64,000 nt of DNA from Streptomyces caniferus. Lineage in GTDB: Bacteria; Actinomycetota; Actinomycetes; Streptomycetales; Streptomycetaceae. Made by a program: the position numbers and the translations under genes. Under the pieces are notes generated by a model that worked only from the letters and a program-made list of their open reading frames with translations, was not told the origin of the DNA and searched no databases. Of this stretch, positions 59,746 through 64,000 are shown in pieces. The stretch's first letter is position 1. Each line of letters opens with the position of its first letter. The stretch spans positions 434,001-498,000 of the forward strand of contig NZ_BLIN01000005.1 of NCBI RefSeq assembly GCF_009811555.1, given 5' to 3'.

Positions 59746-60029
59746 GGGGCTGTCCCCTCGAAAGGTGGATGAGTTGCCGGCAAGCCCGGCACACGACCAA
59801 GAAAGCACAGCCACGAACGAGCATCCTCGAAATTTCGTGTGCCGGTACCGAGCCGACGGGCGCCGCGAGCGCGAGAAGGCCGAAACCGGTCGTTCGCTCC
59901 CCCACGCCGCACCCCGTCGTTGAAGCCGTCCGGGCTCCCCGGAGGCTCTGGTCGTAGGTGATCAGCGAGCGGGGGACGGGTGCGCCGCCAGGTTGGCCCC
60001 CGGGTGCCGGCGTCGGCGTCGGCGTCGGC

Positions 60030-60647
60030 TCAGCGTGCGCCGACCGTCCCGCCTCGGTCCAGGACGGCCTCGACCGCAGCGACAAGCCGCTCCCCCGCAC
60101 GGTCGACGCTCCCGTTCTGGGCACTGATCTGAGCACCCTCCATGAGGAAGGTGATCTCCGCGGCGGCCTCGTCGGGATCCCGCAGACCGGCCCTCTCGCA
60201 CATGTCCGTGAGCCGGCGCCGCTGGGTGGCCTTGTGGTCCTCGATCAGCCGGCGGGCCGGGTGTTCCCGGTCGGGCAGGCCGGCGATGGAGTTGACGAAG
60301 GGACAGCCCCGCTGCGCGACGTCCGGCAACCCCTCGGCGATGAAGTGCGTCACGGCGAGGACTTGGGCCCGGCCGTCGCCGGGGTGCTCGGCCTCCGTCC
60401 GGTCGAAGGCGGTCGAGTACCCCGCTGCGACGATTCTCAGCCACTCCTCGATCAGGGCGTCCTTGGTGGCGAAGTGCCGGTACAGGGCCATCTTCGTGGT
60501 CTTCGCCTGCTCGGCGATGGCCTGGACCCCGACGGCCCTGATGCCCTCGCGCAGGAAGAGCTCCTCGGCCGCGTCGAGGATGCGCTCACGCGGGGGCAGC
60601 CGGGCAACTCTGGTGTCCCGCCCGGGCCTTGGGGTGCTGCTCGCCAT
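60030..60647 (-). CDS. TetR-family regulator
   Basis: A 205-residue repressor. The N-terminal HTH reads RERILDAAEELFLREGIRAV then AEQAKTTKMALYRHFATKDAL, typical of TetR proteins. The C-terminal ligand domain has the RGCPFVNSIAGLPDREHP segment known from AcnR/YxaF-like members. RBS GAGGCGGAG precedes the ATG. Divergent from the amidase gene, with a perfect palindrome between them. Confidence 0.93.
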   Translation of the reverse strand: MASSTPRPGRDTRVARLPPRERILDAAEELFLREGIRAVGVQAIAEQAKTTKMALYRHFATKDALIEEWLRIVAAGYSTAFDRTEAEHPGDGRAQVLAVTHFIAEGLPDVAQRGCPFVNSIAGLPDREHPARRLIEDHKATQRRRLTDMCERAGLRDPDEAAAEITFLMEGAQISAQNGSVDRAGERLVAAVEAVLDRGGTVGAR

Positions 60648-60716
60648 CTCCGCCTCACTTCGGTCACCGTCGCCGGCCGCTCTCCGCCCATGCTACGTTA
60701 CCGACCAACCCCGAAC

Positions 60717-60732
60717 GATACCGATCAGTATC
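60717..60732. promoter_or_regulatory. TetR operator candidate
   Basis: GATAC (60717-60721), CGATCA, GTATC (60728-60732), in the 122-base gap between the divergent TetR and amidase genes. The form and position are typical of a TetR-type operator, so the TetR protein probably controls itself and the amidase. Confidence 0.5.
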
Positions 60733-60769
60733 ACGCGGGACCGATCGGACCAACGTGAGGCGGAGCATC

Positions 60770-62221
60770 GTGAAGCTGCACGAATACACCCAGTACGACG
60801 CCGTGGGGCTGGCCGAGCTCGTCGCACGAGGAGACGTCACCACCGCGGAACTGACCTCCGCGGCCCAGGACGCGATGGCTGCCGTCAATCCCCGCATCAA
60901 CGCCGTCGTGGAGAACTGGCCGGCCGAGGACGCACCGGGTCCGGGCAGCACACCGCTCGCCGGTGTCCCGTTCCTCATCAAGGATCTGGCCGTGGCCATG
61001 AAGGGCAAGCGCGTCGAACTGGGCAGCCGCCTCGCCGCCGGCAATGTGGCAGCGGCGGACTCGTTCCTCATGCGACGGTTCAGGCGGGCCGGCCTGGTGA
61101 CGCTGGGCCGTACGGCGTCCCCCGAATTCGCCTACAGCACCACCACGGAGCCGGTCCTGCACGGAGCGACCCGCAACCCCTGGGACCTCACCAGGACGCC
61201 GGGGGGCTCCAGCGGCGGGTCGGCCGCAGCCGTCGCCGCCGGCATCACCCCCCTCGCACACGCCACCGACGCGGCAGGGTCGATCCGTGTCCCCGCCGCA
61301 AGTACGGGGCTGTTCGGACTCAAACCCACCCGCGGCCGCGTCTCCATGGGGCCGGACGCCGACGAGGTCTTCAACGGCCTGGCCGTGCACGGCGCCCTCA
61401 GCCGGACCGTGCGCGACAGCGCGACGCTCCTCGACCTCATCCAGGGCCCCGAAAGCGGCGACCCCTACTTCGCGGCACCTCCCCGACGCCCGTACGCCGA
61501 GGAGAGCACCCGCGACCCCGGGCGACTGCGCATCGGACTGCTCACCACGCCCTGGAACGGACGCGCCGTGGAACCGGCCGTACACGAAGCCACCCTGGCC
61601 GCCGCCAGCCTGCTCGACTCGCTCGGTCACCGCATTGAACCCACCGGCGTGCACCTCGGGGTGAGCTGGGAGGAGTTCGTCCTCGCCAACGCCCGACTGT
61701 GGACAGCCAACCTGGTGACCTGGATCGACGGCTTCGCCGAGGCGTTCGGCCGCCCCGTGAACGAGACGACCGTCGAGCCCGAGATGCTGGCGAGCTACAC
61801 CTGGGGACGCCGGGTGAGCGGTGCGGAGTTCGTGCAGGCCCTCGAGGTACGCAACCGGGTCGCCCGGTCGATCGGCGCGCACTTCGACCGTCACGACGTA
61901 CTGCTGACACCCACCCTTCCCGAACTTCCCGTAGCCACAGGCACCTACCACCACGGAGCGGAGGGGGCGGACGGCCGGGGCTGGCTGGAACACCTGTTCC
62001 ACAGGTCCCCGTTCACCGCAGCCTTCAACGTCGCCGGCACCCCCGCCATGTCGGTCCCGCTGGCGGCCGATCCGGTCACCGGCATACCCATCGGCCTCCA
62101 GTTCGCCGCCGGGTTCGGGCGGGAAGACCTTCTGTTCCGCCTTGCCGGACAACTGGAGAAGGCCGCTCCCTGGGCACAGCGCACGCCCCCCGTCTGGGCC
62201 GGTACACTCCCGGCCGCCTGA
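60770..62221 (+). CDS. Amidase (amidase-signature family)
   Basis: A 483-residue amidase-signature hydrolase that cleaves amide bonds with a Ser-cisSer-Lys triad. The Lys is in VPFLIKDLA, the cis-Ser in [16 protein letters not shown], and the nucleophile Ser in [12 protein letters not shown]. The C-terminal [14 protein letters not shown] is conserved. GTG at 60770 was chosen with AGGCGGAG upstream. It may be controlled by the divergent TetR repressor. The substrate is unknown. Confidence 0.92.
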   Translation: MKLHEYTQYDAVGLAELVARGDVTTAELTSAAQDAMAAVNPRINAVVENWPAEDAPGPGSTPLAGVPFLIKDLAVAMKGKRVELGSRLAAGNVAAADSFLMRRFRRAGLVTLGRTASPEFAYSTTTEPVLHGATRNPWDLTRTPGGSSGGSAAAVAAGITPLAHATDAAGSIRVPAASTGLFGLKPTRGRVSMGPDADEVFNGLAVHGALSRTVRDSATLLDLIQGPESGDPYFAAPPRRPYAEESTRDPGRLRIGLLTTPWNGRAVEPAVHEATLAAASLLDSLGHRIEPTGVHLGVSWEEFVLANARLWTANLVTWIDGFAEAFGRPVNETTVEPEMLASYTWGRRVSGAEFVQALEVRNRVARSIGAHFDRHDVLLTPTLPELPVATGTYHHGAEGADGRGWLEHLFHRSPFTAAFNVAGTPAMSVPLAADPVTGIPIGLQFAAGFGREDLLFRLAGQLEKAAPWAQRTPPVWAGTLPAA

Positions 62222-62561
62222 ACCCCGCCGCCGGCCCCGGCTCACCGGGGAAAGGGTTTGGGGCCGCAGCACCGTCGTCGGCGCTGTGGTGGGAGGGGGT
62301 GTTGGACCCGGAGCTCAGACCCTGTGGCGGTCGAACTGCTGGGGGGTCAGTAACCGATGCCGTCTGACTGACTGCGGCAGATGCGGGCCGGCCTGCCGCA
62401 CGTACCGCCCCGGTTCAGCGGTGAGAGCAGCCTCCAGGAGCACCCGCCGGAGGCACTGCGTCAATCACTTGCTGAGAGCGGATAGTCACCTCCCGATCCG
62501 GATAGGGCGAAGCCTCCGCGCTTCTTAGGGTTTCGAAGAACTCAGCGCTCAGGAGGCATAC
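62222..62561. other. 340-base gap, no gene recognised
   Basis: It holds the leader of the next FAD gene (RBS AGGAGG 7 bases before ATG 62562). No other structure was seen. Confidence 0.4.
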
Positions 62562-63689
62562 ATGGAGAGCTATCGCGGTGCGCGGACGGCCTTGATCGTG
62601 GGTGCTGGCATGGCCGGTCTGACCGCGGCGTCGGCTTTGGCACGCAGGGGGTGGCAGGTCGAGATCGCCGAGATCGGGTCGGCCGGAGCGACGTCCGGCT
62701 GGGGGTTGTGTCTGACCGGTCCTTCGCTCCGTGCGCTGGACGAGCTGGGGCTGGCCGACCCGTGTCTGGCTGCGGGCTACGGAATGAGTGTGATCACGCA
62801 TGTGGATGTGGACGGCGCGCTTACGGACGAGGTCCGGTTGCCGCGTCTGATCGGCGCCGAGCGGCCCGCGATGGTCGGTATGGCGCGCCCCGCGCTGTAC
62901 CGGACGCTGCGTGAGCAGGCCGATCGGTGCGGCGTGGAGGTGCACCACGGGCTGACCGTCGCTGCGGTGGACCAGGAGGGGGAACAGGTCCGCGTGCGGA
63001 TGTCGGACGGGACGCTCCGGCGGGTCGCGCTGTTGGTGGGTGCGGACGGGATCCGCTCATCGGTACGGCATCTGCTGGGCCTTGAGACCGCGGTCGCGTA
63101 CCACGGGCAGATGGTCTGGCGGGCTCTGGTGCCCCGCCCGCCATGGGCCACCGGGGTGCATCAGTTCGCCGGGAAGGTCAACACGGCGGGGCTCGTGCCC
63201 ATCTCGGACAGCCGGGCGTATGTGTTCTTGACGGAGAACGGAGTGGAGCAGAGCATCTTGCCCGACGACGAACTCGTCCCGCGTCTATGGAAGTTGCTGG
63301 CTGCCTTCCCTGGCCGGGTGGAGGAGATCCGCTCCCTGGCGGCCGTGGCCGAGTCGGTCGTACGTCGCCCGGTGCTGACGGCGTTCTTGGACGGCGCCTG
63401 GAACCGGGGCTCCAGTGTGGTCATCGGTGACGCCGCGCACGCACCCGCGCCGCAGATGGCCAGCGGCGCTGCCCTGGCCATCGAGGACGGGGCGGTGCTG
63501 GCCCAGGAGCTCGAGTGCCACAGGTCGATCGGCGCCGGGCTCGATGCGTTCGTCAGCCGGCGCACACAGCGGTGCCGGACTCTCGTGGAGACCTCGGTGG
63601 CGATCGCCGACCTGGAACAGGCGCAGCGCCACCACGAGGCGTACCCGCTGGTCGATGCGTGTCACCGGCAGATGGCCGAGCCCGTATGA
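62562..63689 (+). CDS. FAD-dependent monooxygenase (PHBH fold)
   Basis: A 375-residue class A flavoprotein monooxygenase. It has TALIVGAGMAGLTAASALARR, the DG motif LLVGADGIRSSVRHLL and the GD motif VVIGDAAHAPAPQMASGAAL with IEDGAVLAQEL. The type is salicylate-hydroxylase/UbiH-like. RBS AGGAGG is excellent. The next gene on the same strand is a VOC-family gene 232 bases on, so an aromatic-degradation or ring-cleavage context is possible. Confidence 0.88.
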   Translation: MESYRGARTALIVGAGMAGLTAASALARRGWQVEIAEIGSAGATSGWGLCLTGPSLRALDELGLADPCLAAGYGMSVITHVDVDGALTDEVRLPRLIGAERPAMVGMARPALYRTLREQADRCGVEVHHGLTVAAVDQEGEQVRVRMSDGTLRRVALLVGADGIRSSVRHLLGLETAVAYHGQMVWRALVPRPPWATGVHQFAGKVNTAGLVPISDSRAYVFLTENGVEQSILPDDELVPRLWKLLAAFPGRVEEIRSLAAVAESVVRRPVLTAFLDGAWNRGSSVVIGDAAHAPAPQMASGAALAIEDGAVLAQELECHRSIGAGLDAFVSRRTQRCRTLVETSVAIADLEQAQRHHEAYPLVDACHRQMAEPV

Positions 63690-63921
63690 CCATGCCGCGG
63701 GCACAGCGCGTCAGCCGCCCGCCGTGCACGGCGGGCGAGGAGAGAAGGACGACCTGCAGAACGCTTCGGCCGATCTCCGCCTGGTTGAGCACGGGGCCGC
63801 AGACGGGCCGGATGTTCCCCGGCGGCCACAGGGGCCAGGGCCCCGTACCGCCCCCCATCGCCCTCAACTGGCATACACAGCACCTCATTCGACCCAGCGC
63901 AGCAGCATGAGGGAGTGCATT

Positions 63922-64000
63922 ATGAGAGACGGCAGTCCGATCACCCACCTGCGGCACATCGATGTCGCCATGCCCAACTTCGCCGAGCAGCGTCAGTTCT
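63922..64000 (+). CDS. VOC (glyoxalase/dioxygenase) family protein, cut by window end
   Basis: Only the first 26 codons are visible. MRDGSPITHLRHIDVAMPNF followed by AEQRQF is the usual first strand of vicinal-oxygen-chelate proteins (HIDVA..N...QR.FY), where the His is the first metal ligand. The family covers extradiol dioxygenases, glyoxalases and antibiotic-binding proteins. Which it is cannot be told from this fragment. Confidence 0.6.
   Translation, partial: MRDGSPITHLRHIDVAMPNFAEQRQF

Noticed and set aside
1..64000. CRISPR arrays, rRNA, tRNA genes and integrase/att sites
   Set aside because: No regularly spaced direct repeats with unique spacers, no rRNA-like blocks, no tRNA cloverleaf that I could recognise, and no integrase gene were found by reading.

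Overview
The window reads as the chromosome of a high-GC actinomycete, almost certainly Streptomyces. Coding is dense and strongly GC3-biased, GTG starts and 4-base ATGA overlaps are common, TTA (bldA-type) codons occur in two regulators, and the families are typical of the genus: DUF574 methyltransferase, DUF6243, Endo H, SARP/AfsR regulators, LAL/LuxR, DUF4232 lipoprotein. No rRNA, tRNA or CRISPR array was seen. I worked by eye from sequence and translations, without database searches.

Layout. 1-14.8 kb is a mixed flank: two small membrane proteins, a DUF6243 protein, a MITE-like IS remnant, a DUF574 methyltransferase, a vestige of an NRPS adenylation domain, a P450, Endo H, a flavin-dependent monooxygenase with a nearby AraC regulator, a styrene/indole-type monooxygenase pair (StyA plus a natural StyA-StyB fusion) and a DUF2071 protein.

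15.0-44.1 kb is a biosynthetic gene cluster that I cannot match to a characterised one. The rightward operon 15008-22956 encodes SbnA/SbnB-type enzymes for L-2,3-diaminopropionate, an MbtH protein, a type II thioesterase and a dimodular A-T-C-A-T NRPS with no thioesterase domain; its first adenylation code reads as glycine. A small HxlR/deacetylase/NmrA-like group (23.1-25.3 kb) looks like an insertion. Then come an MFS exporter and a glutathionylspermidine-synthase-like ATP-grasp ligase (leftward), a FemX/GNAT-like acyltransferase (rightward) and a long leftward series: an Fe(II)/2-oxoglutarate oxygenase, a second ATP-grasp ligase, a SARP, an IPNS-like oxygenase, QueC, an Asp/Asn-hydroxylase-like oxygenase, FolE, QueD, QueE, a methyltransferase and an AfsR-size SARP. 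FolE-QueD-QueE-QueC is a complete GTP-to-preQ0 (7-cyano-7-deazaguanine) pathway. No QueF, TGT, Dpd protein, glycosyl/phosphoribosyl transferase or nitrile hydratase is present, so the deazaguanine is more likely a building block of a small molecule than a tRNA or DNA modification. The inferred product is a 7-deazaguanine / diaminopropionate / glycine peptide-type metabolite, oxidised by up to three non-heme iron enzymes and joined partly by ATP-grasp ligases.

The cluster shows a regulatory signature. A TTGAG direct repeat with 11-base spacing lies in front of sbnA. The same promoter, with a truncated and diverged copy of sbnA, is repeated in inverted orientation at 31.0-31.3 kb, where it faces the first oxygenase gene. 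A related triple repeat lies in the 28.3 kb divergent promoter. These look like SARP boxes.

44.1-64 kb is a second mixed flank rich in regulators (GlxA-type, LAL/LuxR with two TTA codons, double-domain Lrp, XRE-cupin, TetR) and FAD monooxygenases (rifampicin-monooxygenase-like, TetX-like, a third PHBH-fold enzyme). It also has a DUF4232 lipoprotein, SRPBCC and DinB proteins, a frameshifted thioesterase, an amidase, an ISL3 transposase remnant, and the start of a VOC-family gene at the right edge.
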